A model generated the notes under the pieces. That model searched no databases and had not been told where the DNA came from. It saw only the letters and a list, made by a program, of their open reading frames with translations. From JACQFV01 sp964593585 (GTDB taxonomy: Bacteria; Zixibacteria; MSB-5A5; WJJR01), in contig CAZQIZ010000042.1 of assembly GCA_964593585.1 (NCBI GenBank), positions 1-16,837 of the forward strand: 16,837 nucleotides of DNA, written 5' to 3'. Made by a program: the position numbers and the translations under genes. Positions 6,641-14,451 of the stretch are shown here, one piece after another. Within the stretch, counting starts at the first letter, position 1; the number at the start of each line of letters is the position of its first letter.

Positions 6641-7813
6641 CTAATTCGATTCGACGGAAGCGGCGGCGGTCACCGGCGCGACGGCGTGCCGGTGGGTGAT
6701 GTAGCGCGGCAGTCCATTCCCCAGACGGCAGGTGATTTCATAGGCGATCGTGCCGGCGCGTTTGGCCAGCTCGAGCGCGGTGATCGTCTCATGGCCGTCG
6801 TGGCCGATCACGGTCACCGGATCGCCAATGGCCGCATGATCGAGGTGGGAGACATCGACCATGGTCAGGTCCATGCCGACCACGCCCACGATCGGACAGC
6901 GTGTGCCGTGGATCAGCATTTCGCCGTTGTTGGACAGATGCCGGGTGTACCCCATCCCGTAGCCGATCGGGATGACGGCGATTGTCATGGCGCGCGGCGC
7001 CTGGAAACCGTCGCCATAATGCACCCACTCGCCGGCCTGAATGCGGCGCTGGTGAAGGATGCGCGAGCGCACCGACATCACCGGGCGGATGCCGGAAAGC
7101 GGGCCGGGGGGCGGATCCATAGCGCCGTAGGCGACAATCCCTACGCGGATGCCGTCGAAGGCGGTCACCGGATGATAGGCGACGGGATACGAACTGGCGG
7201 CATGACGGAAGCCGGGAGCAATGCCCCGCTGCTTTAATCCGTCGAGGACATGACGGAAACGATCGGTCTGCTCCTGGATGGCGTCGCCGGAGGCGCCGTA
7301 GTGAGCACGGTAATGCGTGTAAAGACCGGCGATGCGGATATTCGGCAGGGCCGCAATGCGGGCGATGCGGTCGGCGGCGCTCTCCCAATCCAGTCCCAGT
7401 CGGGAGAGCCCGGTGTTGATCTCGATATGCAGCTTCAGGACGCGTGATCCGGCCAGCCGCGAGTACGCCAGCGCGCTCTCCTCGCTGCTGATCGACGGGG
7501 TGAGGTTCCACTCGGTCACGGCGGGGAAGTCGGTGTCCGCCGGCGGGTGTAGGAGCACGATTTCGCCGTCGACATCGGCGCGGCGCAGAGCCACCCCTTC
7601 GTCGACGGAGACCACCGCAAAACGGGAGATGCCGAATTCGGCGGCCACGGCGGCGACGGTGCCGGCGCCATGGCCGTAGGCGTCGGATTTCACCACCAGC
7701 AGGATGTCGCGTTGGGGACCGATCGCCGACTTCAGCAGCCCGAAGTTCGAGCGCAGAGCCGACAGATCAATCTCGCAGTAGGTGCGGTGTCGGACGGTTG
7801 CTTGGGATGTCAT
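6641..7813 (-). CDS. alr: Alanine racemase
   Basis: A PLP enzyme that interconverts L- and D-alanine for peptidoglycan. At 390 residues it is of normal length. The PLP lysine is Lys42 in VVKSDAYGHG. INTGLSRLGLD (132-142) supplies the usual active-site Arg138. FDGIRVGIVAYG holds the Arg223 that contacts the PLP ring. IPIGYGMGYTRHLSNNGE carries the second catalytic base Tyr285, and GMDLTMVD (313-320) is the Met-Asp substrate region. The family GYADGY motif reads GYGMGY here, so the usual Asp is replaced by Met while the tyrosines are kept. The ATG is at 7813, with only a weak CAGG upstream. It is transcribed alone on the minus strand, divergent from the 8038 gene. Confidence 0.96.
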   Translation of the reverse strand: MTSQATVRHRTYCEIDLSALRSNFGLLKSAIGPQRDILLVVKSDAYGHGAGTVAAVAAEFGISRFAVVSVDEGVALRRADVDGEIVLLHPPADTDFPAVTEWNLTPSISSEESALAYSRLAGSRVLKLHIEINTGLSRLGLDWESAADRIARIAALPNIRIAGLYTHYRAHYGASGDAIQEQTDRFRHVLDGLKQRGIAPGFRHAASSYPVAYHPVTAFDGIRVGIVAYGAMDPPPGPLSGIRPVMSVRSRILHQRRIQAGEWVHYGDGFQAPRAMTIAVIPIGYGMGYTRHLSNNGEMLIHGTRCPIVGVVGMDLTMVDVSHLDHAAIGDPVTVIGHDGHETITALELAKRAGTIAYEITCRLGNGLPRYITHRHAVAPVTAAASVESN

Positions 7814-7941
7814 CGCGGTGTGCCTGCCTGTCGCCGGAGCCGGCGATGGCGTATCGAATCTACCGGCATCTCTCCGGCCTCACAAGGGCATTCATGGTCC
7901 ATGTCTTGTATGTCGGCAGGGGGATGGCGGATTCATGAGCG

Positions 7942-7953
7942 GGGAAATTTCCC
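7942..7953. promoter_or_regulatory. Perfect 12-bp palindrome in the alr/8038 divergent region
   Basis: GGGAAATTTCCC is a perfect dyad lying midway between the divergent starts of alr (7813) and the 8038 gene, and could be an operator. A TATATT at 7990-7995, with a poor TTTCCC 17 bases before it, is a possible -10 box for the rightward genes. Nearer alr, TCGCCGG/CCGGCGA (7831-7846) forms a tight hairpin in its leader. None of these matches an operator I recognise. Confidence 0.25.
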
Positions 7954-8037
7954 GCGCGCGTGGCGCTTTCCCGCCGGGGTGCCGGAGCGTATATTAATGG
8001 CAACCGATTTTGTCCGGTCGCGAAGGAGCGTGTCGGC

Positions 8038-8175
8038 ATGGCTCAAAATCCTGCGGAATCCCCGGAAGCGAAGACGCCACGGCGTCCCTGGGAAATCCTG
8101 ATCGTTGGCCTGCTCGGGCTTTTGACCCTGGCGGCGGTGCTGCTCATCCTCACCGACCTGCAGGGATGGGTCTGA
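8038..8175 (+). CDS. Small single-pass membrane protein
   Basis: A 45-residue ORF beginning MAQNPAESPEAKTPRRPW. It has a Pro/Lys/Arg-rich cytoplasmic start and one strong membrane helix (about 19-39, EILIVGLLGLLTLAAVLLIL), then a short TDLQGWV end. An AAGGAG ribosome binding site (8023-8028) lies nine bases before the ATG, the best evidence that it is translated. I know no family for it. It is 26 bases upstream of another membrane-anchored small protein and probably shares its transcript with nth. Confidence 0.65.
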   Translation: MAQNPAESPEAKTPRRPWEILIVGLLGLLTLAAVLLILTDLQGWV

Positions 8176-8201
8176 TCGCTCGGTGAGGCGGCAGGCAGCC
8201 T

Positions 8202-8471
8202 GTGGGAGCCATCTTTCTCATCGTCGGGGTCTCCGGTCTGCTCTTCTTCGTGCTGGCGTTGGCGATGAAGAGGACGACGCCGGAGGCATCCCTGGCGGCG
8301 CTGGAGGACCGGCTGCGTGCCTGCGCCATTTGCCAGGATGAGTTCGCCGAGTCGGAGATGGTGACGCGCAAGGTGGGGGAGGCGGGGTACCTGCGTTACT
8401 TCTGCGACCGGTGCGTGATCGAGCTGTACGAGGAGTCGCGCCTGTTGCACGATCCGCGGTCGAAGGATTAG
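8202..8471 (+). CDS. Membrane-anchored CxxC...CxxC (zinc-ribbon-like) small protein
   Basis: 89 residues from GTG 8202, with GGTGAGG at 8182-8188 upstream at a rather long spacing. One membrane helix (about 2-21, GAIFLIVGVSGLLFFVLALA) is followed by a soluble part with two Cys pairs, CAIC (41-44) and CDRC (68-71), spaced as in small treble-clef or ribbon zinc fingers. The segment CAICQDEFAESEMV resembles the cytosolic zinc-binding heads of other small proteins, but I cannot name a family. It lies between the small membrane peptide and nth, 11 bases before the latter, so translation is probably coupled. Nothing in the sequence shows a link to DNA repair. Confidence 0.75.
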   Translation: MGAIFLIVGVSGLLFFVLALAMKRTTPEASLAALEDRLRACAICQDEFAESEMVTRKVGEAGYLRYFCDRCVIELYEESRLLHDPRSKD

Positions 8472-8482
8472 CTTCCGGTCCG

Positions 8483-9130
8483 ATGCCGCGCGAATCCAAG
8501 TCGCAGAAGGCCGCGCGCGCCCGGCGGATTGCCGATGGCCTGCGCCGTCTGTATCCCGCCCGCTGTGCGCTGACCCACGACAATCCTTTTCAATTGCTGG
8601 TGGCGACCATCCTGTCGGCGCAATGCACCGACGAACGGGTCAACATGGTGACACCGGCACTGTTCGCGCGGTATCCGGATGCGGCGGCGTTCGCGTCGGC
8701 GCGTCAAGGGGAGATCGAGAAAATCATTCACTCGACCGGATTCTTCCGCGCCAAGGCGAAGAATATCCTCGGCGCCAGTCGTCTCATCCTTGAACACCAT
8801 GGCGGCACAGTGCCCCGGACGATGGCGGAACTTGTCGCTCTCCCCGGAATTGGACGTAAGACCGCCAACGTGGTTCTGGGGACCGCGTTTGGAATGGCGG
8901 AAGGCGTGGTGGTCGACACCCATGTCGGACGTTTGGCGCGGCGGATGGGGCTTACAGCGCAGGCAGACCCGGAGAAAGTCGAACGGGATCTGATGGACCT
9001 GTTGCCGCAGGCGGAATGGATCGAGTTTTCGCACCGCATGATCTGGCATGGGCGCCGTATCTGTATGGCCCGCAAGCCGTTATGTGACGAGTGCCCGATT
9101 GCCCCCGATTGCCGAAAAATCGGAGTGTAA
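8483..9130 (+). CDS. nth: Endonuclease III (DNA glycosylase/AP lyase)
   Basis: Removes oxidised pyrimidines and cleaves the abasic strand in base excision repair. With the start at ATG 8483 the protein has 215 residues, the normal size; a longer reading frame is open upstream but overlaps the previous gene. The helix-hairpin-helix LPGIGRKTANVV carries catalytic Lys126, VDTHVGRLARR carries Asp145, and the [4Fe-4S] loop is C194-x6-C201-x2-C204-x5-C210. ILSAQCTDERVN (43-54) is the conserved N-terminal helix motif. All key residues are present, so it should be active. No clear ribosome binding site is seen, fitting coupling to the upstream gene. Confidence 0.96.
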   Translation: MPRESKSQKAARARRIADGLRRLYPARCALTHDNPFQLLVATILSAQCTDERVNMVTPALFARYPDAAAFASARQGEIEKIIHSTGFFRAKAKNILGASRLILEHHGGTVPRTMAELVALPGIGRKTANVVLGTAFGMAEGVVVDTHVGRLARRMGLTAQADPEKVERDLMDLLPQAEWIEFSHRMIWHGRRICMARKPLCDECPIAPDCRKIGV

Positions 9131-9170
9131 CAAATCCCTTTCCGCGAATGTTATGGCGATATCACCGCCT

Positions 9171-9182
9171 GCCACATGTGGC
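9171..9182. promoter_or_regulatory. Palindrome upstream of the YceI-family gene
   Basis: GCCACATGTGGC is a perfect 12-base dyad. With flanking CCT and GGG it extends to a longer imperfect stem. It sits between the nth stop and the YceI ribosome binding site, and could be an operator or a weak terminator. No T tract follows. Confidence 0.25.
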
Positions 9183-9215
9183 GGGTCTGCCGATTGCCAT
9201 TTCAGGAGAAGTGCG

Positions 9216-9794
9216 ATGCGTCGTTATCTGCTGAAGGTTGTAATGGTGTTGGGAATCTGGGTGGCGGGCTCGGTGGCGCTAGCCGCGCCGTATGTGCTTG
9301 ATCCCGCGGCGAAGAACCGGGTCGAATTTCATTCCAAGGCAACACTGGAGTCATTCACCGGCAAGGCGAAGACGATTGCGGCCGAATTCGAGCTTGATCC
9401 GACGCAGTTGCGGCGCACACGCGGCAAGGTGACCGTCGATCTGCGCTCACTGGACACCGGAATCGATCTGCGCAACAAGCACATGCGCGAAAATCACCTG
9501 CACACCGATTCGTTTCCCAATGCCGAGTATACCATCGACAGTGTCGCTACCGCCGCCGACGGAGCCACCGTCACGACTGTCTATGGCCGTATGACCATTC
9601 ATGGCCAGACCCGCGCAGTATCCGTCCCGGCATCGGTGATCAAGACCGGCGACGGGATAGGGTACCGACTGCAGAGCGAATTTCCCCTCAAGATCACCGA
9701 TTTCGGGATACCGCGCCCGGAATTCCTTTTTCTCAAGCTGGCGGAGGACGTGCGGATCGTGGTGGATCTGGTGATCGTGCCTCACCGGCCATAG
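9216..9794 (+). CDS. YceI-family periplasmic lipid-binding protein
   Basis: 192 residues from ATG 9216, which has AGGAGA six bases upstream. An open frame continues to 9048 but would overlap nth and hide the signal peptide. Residues 1-24 (MRRYLLKVVMVLGIWVAGSV, then ALA) are a Sec signal peptide, probably cut after ALA. The mature protein shows the YceI pattern: YVLDPAAKNRVEFHSKATLE, the LDTGIDLRNKHMRENHL segment, FPNAEYTID, a GRMTIHGQTRAVSVP strand and the DFGIPRPEF near the end. YceI proteins are lipocalin-like beta-barrels that bind polyprenoid or other lipids in the periplasm. The ligand of this one is unknown. It appears to be a single-gene unit. Confidence 0.92.
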   Translation: MRRYLLKVVMVLGIWVAGSVALAAPYVLDPAAKNRVEFHSKATLESFTGKAKTIAAEFELDPTQLRRTRGKVTVDLRSLDTGIDLRNKHMRENHLHTDSFPNAEYTIDSVATAADGATVTTVYGRMTIHGQTRAVSVPASVIKTGDGIGYRLQSEFPLKITDFGIPRPEFLFLKLAEDVRIVVDLVIVPHRP

Positions 9795-9883
9795 GATCGC
9801 CGGGCATCTTCCGGTGTAAGAAGGGCATCCGGGCGGCGGCGACCGCCTTGATCGTTGGCGCCGTTCGGCTTATCCTGCCAGTC

Positions 9884-9905
9884 TGCCCGCGGGGAGCGGC
9901 GGGCA
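9884..9905 (+). promoter_or_regulatory. Hairpin holding the ribosome binding site of the DUF309 gene in its loop
   Basis: TGCCCGC (9884-9890) and GCGGGCA (9899-9905) are perfectly complementary, and the 8-base loop contains GGGGAG, the only Shine-Dalgarno-like sequence before the ATG at 9912. The stem ends six bases before the start codon. Confidence 0.3.
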
Positions 9906-9911
9906 TCGCCC

Positions 9912-10322
9912 ATGACCGATTCATCCGCGCACGAGGAGACACCCTACGAGTTTGGACGCCGCCTCTTTGCGGCGGGGGTGGCGGAATTCCAACAGGGCGG
10001 GTACTTCGAAGCGCATGACCTTTGGGAGGAATTTTGGCAGGAGCTGCGCGGCGGCGACCGTCTCTTTCTCCAAGGGTTGATTCACCTGGCGGTGGGGACC
10101 TATCACTTCCAGAACGGCAACCTGAAGGGCGCGCGCAGCCAACTGGGAAAAGCGACGCAGAAACTGGGGCGGTATCCCGAGGGACACTGGGGTGTGGACA
10201 TCGCACCCTGGCGGGCATGGGCGGCGGCGGTGGCCGGCGGCGCGACGGTGCCCCCGCCGGAGGCGGCGGTGTTGTTCGACCCGCGCCGTTTTCCCGAGCA
10301 CCTGGCCATGGCGCCGCGATGA
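9912..10322 (+). CDS. DUF309 family protein
   Basis: 136 residues. The N-terminal half shows the DUF309 helical-bundle pattern: AAGVAEFQQGGYFEAHDLWE, then EFWQELRGGDRLFLQGLI and the HLAVGTYHFQNGNLKGARSQ stretch. These correspond to the family motif of an EAH[DE]xWE helix followed by a QGLIQ/H helix. DUF309 proteins are small, all-helical and of unknown function, widespread in bacteria. The C-terminal 45 residues are Ala/Pro-rich and unconserved in look. The start ATG 9912 is preferred because the conserved part begins soon after. It precedes the HEAT lipoprotein gene by 27 bases and may share its transcript. Confidence 0.85.
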   Translation: MTDSSAHEETPYEFGRRLFAAGVAEFQQGGYFEAHDLWEEFWQELRGGDRLFLQGLIHLAVGTYHFQNGNLKGARSQLGKATQKLGRYPEGHWGVDIAPWRAWAAAVAGGATVPPPEAAVLFDPRRFPEHLAMAPR

Positions 10323-10349
10323 TTTGGAAATCAAGGGAGGAGTGAGTTG

Positions 10350-12338
10350 ATGAAATTCCGCGTGTGGTGGGGATGCCTTCTGATGGCCGTGATCGCCGGC
10401 GGCTGCGGCGGGGGCGGCAATGTCGCCGAGAAGATCGCGCAGATCCGAGTTTGGGAGGATCAATCCTGGACCGCCAACGGCCGGCTGGTATCGATGCTGG
10501 CCGATCGCGACGAAACGGTGCGTGAGCGCGCGGCGTACGCGCTGGGGCGGGTCGACGACACGCTGACACTGGATACGCTGCGTGAGGTTCTGCTGACCGA
10601 CAAATCCCCCAAGGTGCGCGCGGCCGCGGCCTTTGCGCTGGGAGTCTGGACGTGGAAGGTCGGCAAGAACGCGTTGGTGGAAGCCCTGCCGAAGGAGACC
10701 GACCCCGATGTGCTGATCGCCATTCTGCAGGCGGCCGCACGCGTGTATGCACGCGAAGAGTACGCGGTGTTCTTTCCCTACCTGCATCATTCCGACCCGC
10801 GTGTGCGCGCGCAGACAGCCCAGACGCTCGACATGCTTAATCGTCGCGAGGCCACGGATTCGATCATACCGCTGTTGGACGATCCAGAGCCGTCGGTGCG
10901 CAAGACGGCGCTTTTGTCCCTGATCCGTATCGGTGTGGAGCAGGCGGCGCGTCAGGGCGCGCGTTTTGTCAATGATCCCGATCCGGAGATCCGCGCACTG
11001 GCTTACAAGTTGGCCGGATCGGCGCGTTTCCCGGAGCGCAACGCGCTTTTGATCGCGGGTTTTCGCGATCCGGAGCCCCAGGTGCGGTGCGCCGTCGCCG
11101 ATGCCTGCATCGTGATGCGCGACACCGGAGTGCTCAACCCGATTTTGCAAATGTTGCCGTCGGAGCCGCGAGTCGATGTCATCCAGCGGGTCCTGCGGGC
11201 GGCGGCCGAGCACATTCACGCGCATCTGGGCGAATGGGTGCTGCCGCTCTTGTCGCATCCCGATCCGACGGTACGAGCGCAGGCGGTCAACGCGCTGTGC
11301 AACCGCCGCGACACGCCCTGCTGGGCGGAGATCGCCCGCGCTGAGACGGATCCGGATTGGCGCGTGCGGGTCGCCATTTTCGATGCTATTGCCAAGACCG
11401 CCCGTTTTGTGCCGGTGGATACCCAGATCATCTTTCCCATGGCGAGGCGATTGATGGAAGACCCTTCGCCACGGGTGCGGGCGAAAGCGTTGCAGACCTA
11501 CATTGACTACGGCGGCGGCGATGGAGACCGATATCTCGCCCGGCTGTACCACGATTCCAGCGACTATGTTGTGGCCATGGCGGTGCAGTTGATCGGAACT
11601 TACCACATCAACCTTTATACCGACTCGTTGCATCAGCTCTACCAGAAGTACGCCAGTGATCCAAATCCCGATGTGAAGTGGGCAATTCTGGCGGCGTCAG
11701 CGAACATGCTGCCGACCGTGCAGATCGATTCCATTCGCCAGGACATCATCAACTGGGGAATGGCCGACCCCAACCGTCTGGTGCGCTGGTACACGATTGC
11801 GGTGGCCTTCAAGTTCCGGCAGGACCGTCGCCATGAGCTGGGTGTCTTCGAGACCGACCTGACGGTCGCCAATGTCGACAGTCTGCTGCCGGAGTATGCG
11901 TCCCCGCCGCTGGCGCGGATCGAGACCACGCGCGGCGCCATCACGGTGGAGCTGGACACGCGGTGGGCGCCCCGCGCGGTACGCCAATTCATGGAGAATG
12001 CCCGAATGGGCGCCTACGACAACACGCCCATCAACGAACTGCAGGGCGGGCAGTTGGTCACACTGGGCGATCGCTACGGCGATGAGGCGAACTTGCCGCC
12101 GGCGGATGTGCGCGATGAGTATTCGCCGCAACGGGTGGAGCCCGGCACGCTCATGTGGTCCATCATTGCCCGCCACGCCGGGCGCGGCACTTTTATGATC
12201 GCGCTCAACCGACTGCCGTATCAGGATTGGCGGTACCCGGTGTTCGGACGCGTGCGCGAGGGGTTGGATGTCGCGCGCAATCTGACGCTGGCCGACACGG
12301 TGCGCACGATTCAGATTCTGCCGGCGGGCGCTTCGTGA
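10350..12338 (+). CDS. HEAT-repeat lipoprotein with C-terminal degenerate cyclophilin-like domain
   Basis: 662 residues from ATG 10350, chosen over TTG 10347 because GGGAGGAG lies seven bases before it. Residues 1-19 look like a lipoprotein signal ending in AGGC (Cys19), followed by a Gly-rich linker, so it is probably anchored in an envelope membrane. About 50-500 is a run of roughly ten HEAT-type helical repeats (VRERAAYALG, VRAAAAFALG, VRAQTAQTLD, VRKTALLSLI, VRAKALQTYI). From about 520 to the end there is a cyclophilin-type fold: ARIETTRGAITVELDTRWAP, AVRQFMENARMGAYDN, GTLMW, VFGRVREGLDV. The catalytic FHRV is replaced by INEL (561-564) and the QFFI motif by TFMI, so prolyl isomerase activity is unlikely. 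It probably works as a protein-binding scaffold, inferred. The next gene overlaps its stop by four bases. Confidence 0.85.
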   Translation: MKFRVWWGCLLMAVIAGGCGGGGNVAEKIAQIRVWEDQSWTANGRLVSMLADRDETVRERAAYALGRVDDTLTLDTLREVLLTDKSPKVRAAAAFALGVWTWKVGKNALVEALPKETDPDVLIAILQAAARVYAREEYAVFFPYLHHSDPRVRAQTAQTLDMLNRREATDSIIPLLDDPEPSVRKTALLSLIRIGVEQAARQGARFVNDPDPEIRALAYKLAGSARFPERNALLIAGFRDPEPQVRCAVADACIVMRDTGVLNPILQMLPSEPRVDVIQRVLRAAAEHIHAHLGEWVLPLLSHPDPTVRAQAVNALCNRRDTPCWAEIARAETDPDWRVRVAIFDAIAKTARFVPVDTQIIFPMARRLMEDPSPRVRAKALQTYIDYGGGDGDRYLARLYHDSSDYVVAMAVQLIGTYHINLYTDSLHQLYQKYASDPNPDVKWAILAASANMLPTVQIDSIRQDIINWGMADPNRLVRWYTIAVAFKFRQDRRHELGVFETDLTVANVDSLLPEYASPPLARIETTRGAITVELDTRWAPRAVRQFMENARMGAYDNTPINELQGGQLVTLGDRYGDEANLPPADVRDEYSPQRVEPGTLMWSIIARHAGRGTFMIALNRLPYQDWRYPVFGRVREGLDVARNLTLADTVRTIQILPAGAS

Positions 12339-13132
12339 GAATATGCCCGCTGTGGGCGGCGCTAGCGGTGTTGCTCGCCGCGGAGTCTGCGCGAGCGCAG
12401 GCCACGTCGCCGGTGGATTCGATTGTCGCGCAGGCGCGCGCGGCGCTGGCCGCCTGCGATTCGCTGGTCGAAGATGCCACCTTCACCTCGACGCTCTACG
12501 AGCGCGAATTGCACGGCGACGGCACCCTCAAGTCCGAGAAGATCTACCAATCCCGCCAGTATGTGCGCGGCGACGACAGCCGTGAGATTCTGGTCGCGAT
12601 GTGGGAGGACGGCAAGCCGGTCAAATCATCGAAGCTGGCCGACGAGCAGAAAAAACGCGACGAGGAGCGCAAGAAACGGCACGAACGACGCGGGAAGGGC
12701 GAGGATGACGAGGGCGGTTCGCAGGAGATGATGGCGCCGCTGTTGCCCCGTTACAGCGACGACTACCAATTTCCCGCCGCTACCGCCGACACCGTCGACG
12801 GCATCCCCTGCTGGAAGATCACCGTCGAGCCGTTGCGCGCCGATGAGAAGCGGGTCAAGGGGTTCATTTGGGTGGCGCAGGCCGACAGCCGTCCGGTGGC
12901 CGAGGAGTACGAAATGGCCAAGCGTCCGGGGGCGCTCAAGGAGTTCGGGATTCGGCTGGATCATTCCTCCACGCTGGGCGCCTGCGCCTTTCCGCGGCGG
13001 TTTTTCCTCAAGGGGCGGGGCAAGGCGCTTGTCTTCATCAAGTTCAACTTCGAAGTCGAGATGTTGACCGATTCGCTGCAAGTCAATGTCGGCCTGCCCG
13101 ATTCGCTCTTTGCCCTGCCGGGGTCGAAGTAA
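12335..13132 (+). CDS. Exported LolA-like protein of unknown function
   Basis: 265 residues from GTG 12335, which overlaps the upstream stop (GTGA), a mark of translational coupling. The first 21 residues (RICPLWAALAVLLAAESARA) are a signal peptide cut before QAT. The rest reads as a half-barrel of beta strands with alternating charged and aromatic residues, including DGIPCWKITVEPL, KGFIWVAQADSRPVAEEYEM and the GALKEFGIRLDHSS strand. This is reminiscent of LolA/LppX outer-membrane lipoprotein-sorting folds. I make that call on pattern alone. A very charged Lys/Glu/Arg insert (about 105-130) interrupts it. Coupling to a HEAT lipoprotein suggests the two act together at the envelope. Confidence 0.65.
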   Translation: MRICPLWAALAVLLAAESARAQATSPVDSIVAQARAALAACDSLVEDATFTSTLYERELHGDGTLKSEKIYQSRQYVRGDDSREILVAMWEDGKPVKSSKLADEQKKRDEERKKRHERRGKGEDDEGGSQEMMAPLLPRYSDDYQFPAATADTVDGIPCWKITVEPLRADEKRVKGFIWVAQADSRPVAEEYEMAKRPGALKEFGIRLDHSSTLGACAFPRRFFLKGRGKALVFIKFNFEVEMLTDSLQVNVGLPDSLFALPGSK

Positions 13133-13190
13133 TCCGCCAACTGACGGGCGGTCGACGACGTTGTACTCTCGCTGGTTGGATTGACGCGCC

Positions 13191-14015
13191 ATGAGCACAA
13201 TGACCGACAGCGCACTGGTCCTGGCCCTGCGCAAGGAGGCCGATCTGACCGAGGACGTCCGCGCGCTCGGGTCGGTGATTGTTGCCTACTCGGGAGGGGT
13301 CGATTCGACGTACCTGGCCGCAGTGGCGCATGAAGCGCTCGGGACACGCGCGGTCATCGCGACCGCGCAGTCGCCCTCGATGGCCGATGGGGAGTTTGTC
13401 TTCGCCTCCACACTGGCCGCCGAACGCGGCTGGCACTTCCAAGTGGTGAAAACCGGCGAAGCGGAGGACCCGCGCTGGCTGGCCAACGATGCCAATCGCT
13501 GCTACTTCTGCAAGACGGAACTCTTCACCGTTCTGGGGCAACTCGCGGCGGCAAGCGGCATCGGACACATTCTTTATGGCGCCATTCCCGAGGACTTCGG
13601 CGATGTGCGTCCCGGACTGCGCGCCGCCGCCGAGCAACGCGCGCGGGCGCCGTTGGTCGATGCCGGCTTGACCAAGCCGGAGATTCGCGCGCTGTCGCAG
13701 CGGCGCGGGTTGCCCACCTGGGACAAACCGCAGGCCGCCTGTCTGGCGTCACGCTTTCCCACCGGCACAGCGATCACGCAGCCGGAATTGCGCCGGGTCG
13801 ACCGCGCTGAAGCGGCGTTGCAGGCGCTGGGATTCCGTGGGCACCGCGTGCGGCACCATGGCGAACTGGCGCGCATCGAACTCCAGAACGGCGATTGGGG
13901 AAGAATCGCCGACGATGGATTGCGTGCGCGGGTGGTCGAATTGGTGAAGACTGCGGGATACAAGTACGTGACAATCGACCTGGGCGGATATCGACCGGCG
14001 GGATTGAACACTTAA
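13191..14015 (+). CDS. larE: LarE-type ATP-dependent sulfur transferase for nickel-pincer cofactor
   Basis: 274 residues. The PP-loop ATPase signature SGGVDS is at 34-39, followed by NRCYFCKTELF (102-112) and KPQAACLASRFPTG (179-192), all typical of LarE. In this family the protein adenylates the carboxylates of pyridinium-3,5-biscarboxylate mononucleotide and replaces them with thiocarboxylates, the sulfur coming from a cysteine of LarE itself or from a bound [4Fe-4S] cluster. Cys184 in ACLASR is the likely sulfur-donor position. I see no second or third Cys nearby, which favours the sacrificial-Cys type. The ATG 13191 has no good ribosome binding site; a second ATG is at 13200. larB follows, but only after a 578-base gap filled with repeats. 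Confidence 0.9.
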   Translation: MSTMTDSALVLALRKEADLTEDVRALGSVIVAYSGGVDSTYLAAVAHEALGTRAVIATAQSPSMADGEFVFASTLAAERGWHFQVVKTGEAEDPRWLANDANRCYFCKTELFTVLGQLAAASGIGHILYGAIPEDFGDVRPGLRAAAEQRARAPLVDAGLTKPEIRALSQRRGLPTWDKPQAACLASRFPTGTAITQPELRRVDRAEAALQALGFRGHRVRHHGELARIELQNGDWGRIADDGLRARVVELVKTAGYKYVTIDLGGYRPAGLNT

Positions 14016-14198
14016 CGGCCCAGCATGGTCGATGGAGTGCGTGTCGAGCCGATGCGCCCGCTTGGAGAATGCAGGGCTGTTCCTTTAGTGTGCAAGTCCC
14101 CTCTCCCCTGAAAGGGGAGAGGGTTAGGGTGAGGGGACATGGCACGCGATGGCAGCCGCCCCTCACCCCGGCCCTCTCCCCCTGCGGGGGAGAGGGGG

Positions 14199-14273
14199 AA
14201 CTTCGGGCGAGTTCTCCGTCGAATGCGGGATGAGCCAGGCCGGGCTCCGATCTGGGGTATGCGTATCATGAAT
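14199..14273 (+). pseudogene. Decayed fragment of the larB 5' end (array spacer 1)
   Basis: Positions 14238-14263 match larB 14676-14701 at 24 of 26 bases, including CTCCGATCTGGGGT. Upstream, TTCGGGCGAGTTCTCCGTCG (14202-14221) aligns with larB CTCCGGGCGGCTCTCGGTCG (14630-14649) at 15 of 20 bases with one small gap. The bases after the match align for about another ten. The order is collinear but roughly 15 bases shorter than larB, and the frame is broken. I read it as a remnant of larB codons about 12-40 carried along by tandem duplication. Confidence 0.55.
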
Positions 14274-14376
14274 GTCCCCTCTCCCCTGAAAGGGGAGAGA
14301 GTGAGGGTGAGGGGATAAAATGCGCGATGGAAGCGGCCCCTCAGCCCGGCCCTCTCCCCCTGCGGGGGAGAGGGGG

Positions 14377-14451
14377 AACTTCGGGCGAGTTCTCCGTCGA
14401 ATGCGGGATGAGCCAGGCCGGACTCTGATCTGGGGTATGCGTCTTATGCAA
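14377..14451 (+). pseudogene. Decayed fragment of the larB 5' end (array spacer 2)
   Basis: The second copy of the spacer. Positions 14416-14441 match larB 14676-14701 at 23 of 26 bases. It shares two of those differences with spacer 1, so the decay preceded the 178-bp duplication. Confidence 0.55.

Noticed and set aside
9921..11633. 570-codon minus-strand ORF opposite the DUF309 and HEAT genes
   Set aside because: It is an antisense shadow: the plus-strand frames have a lipobox, HEAT repeats and good ribosome binding sites, and the minus-strand product looks like noise.
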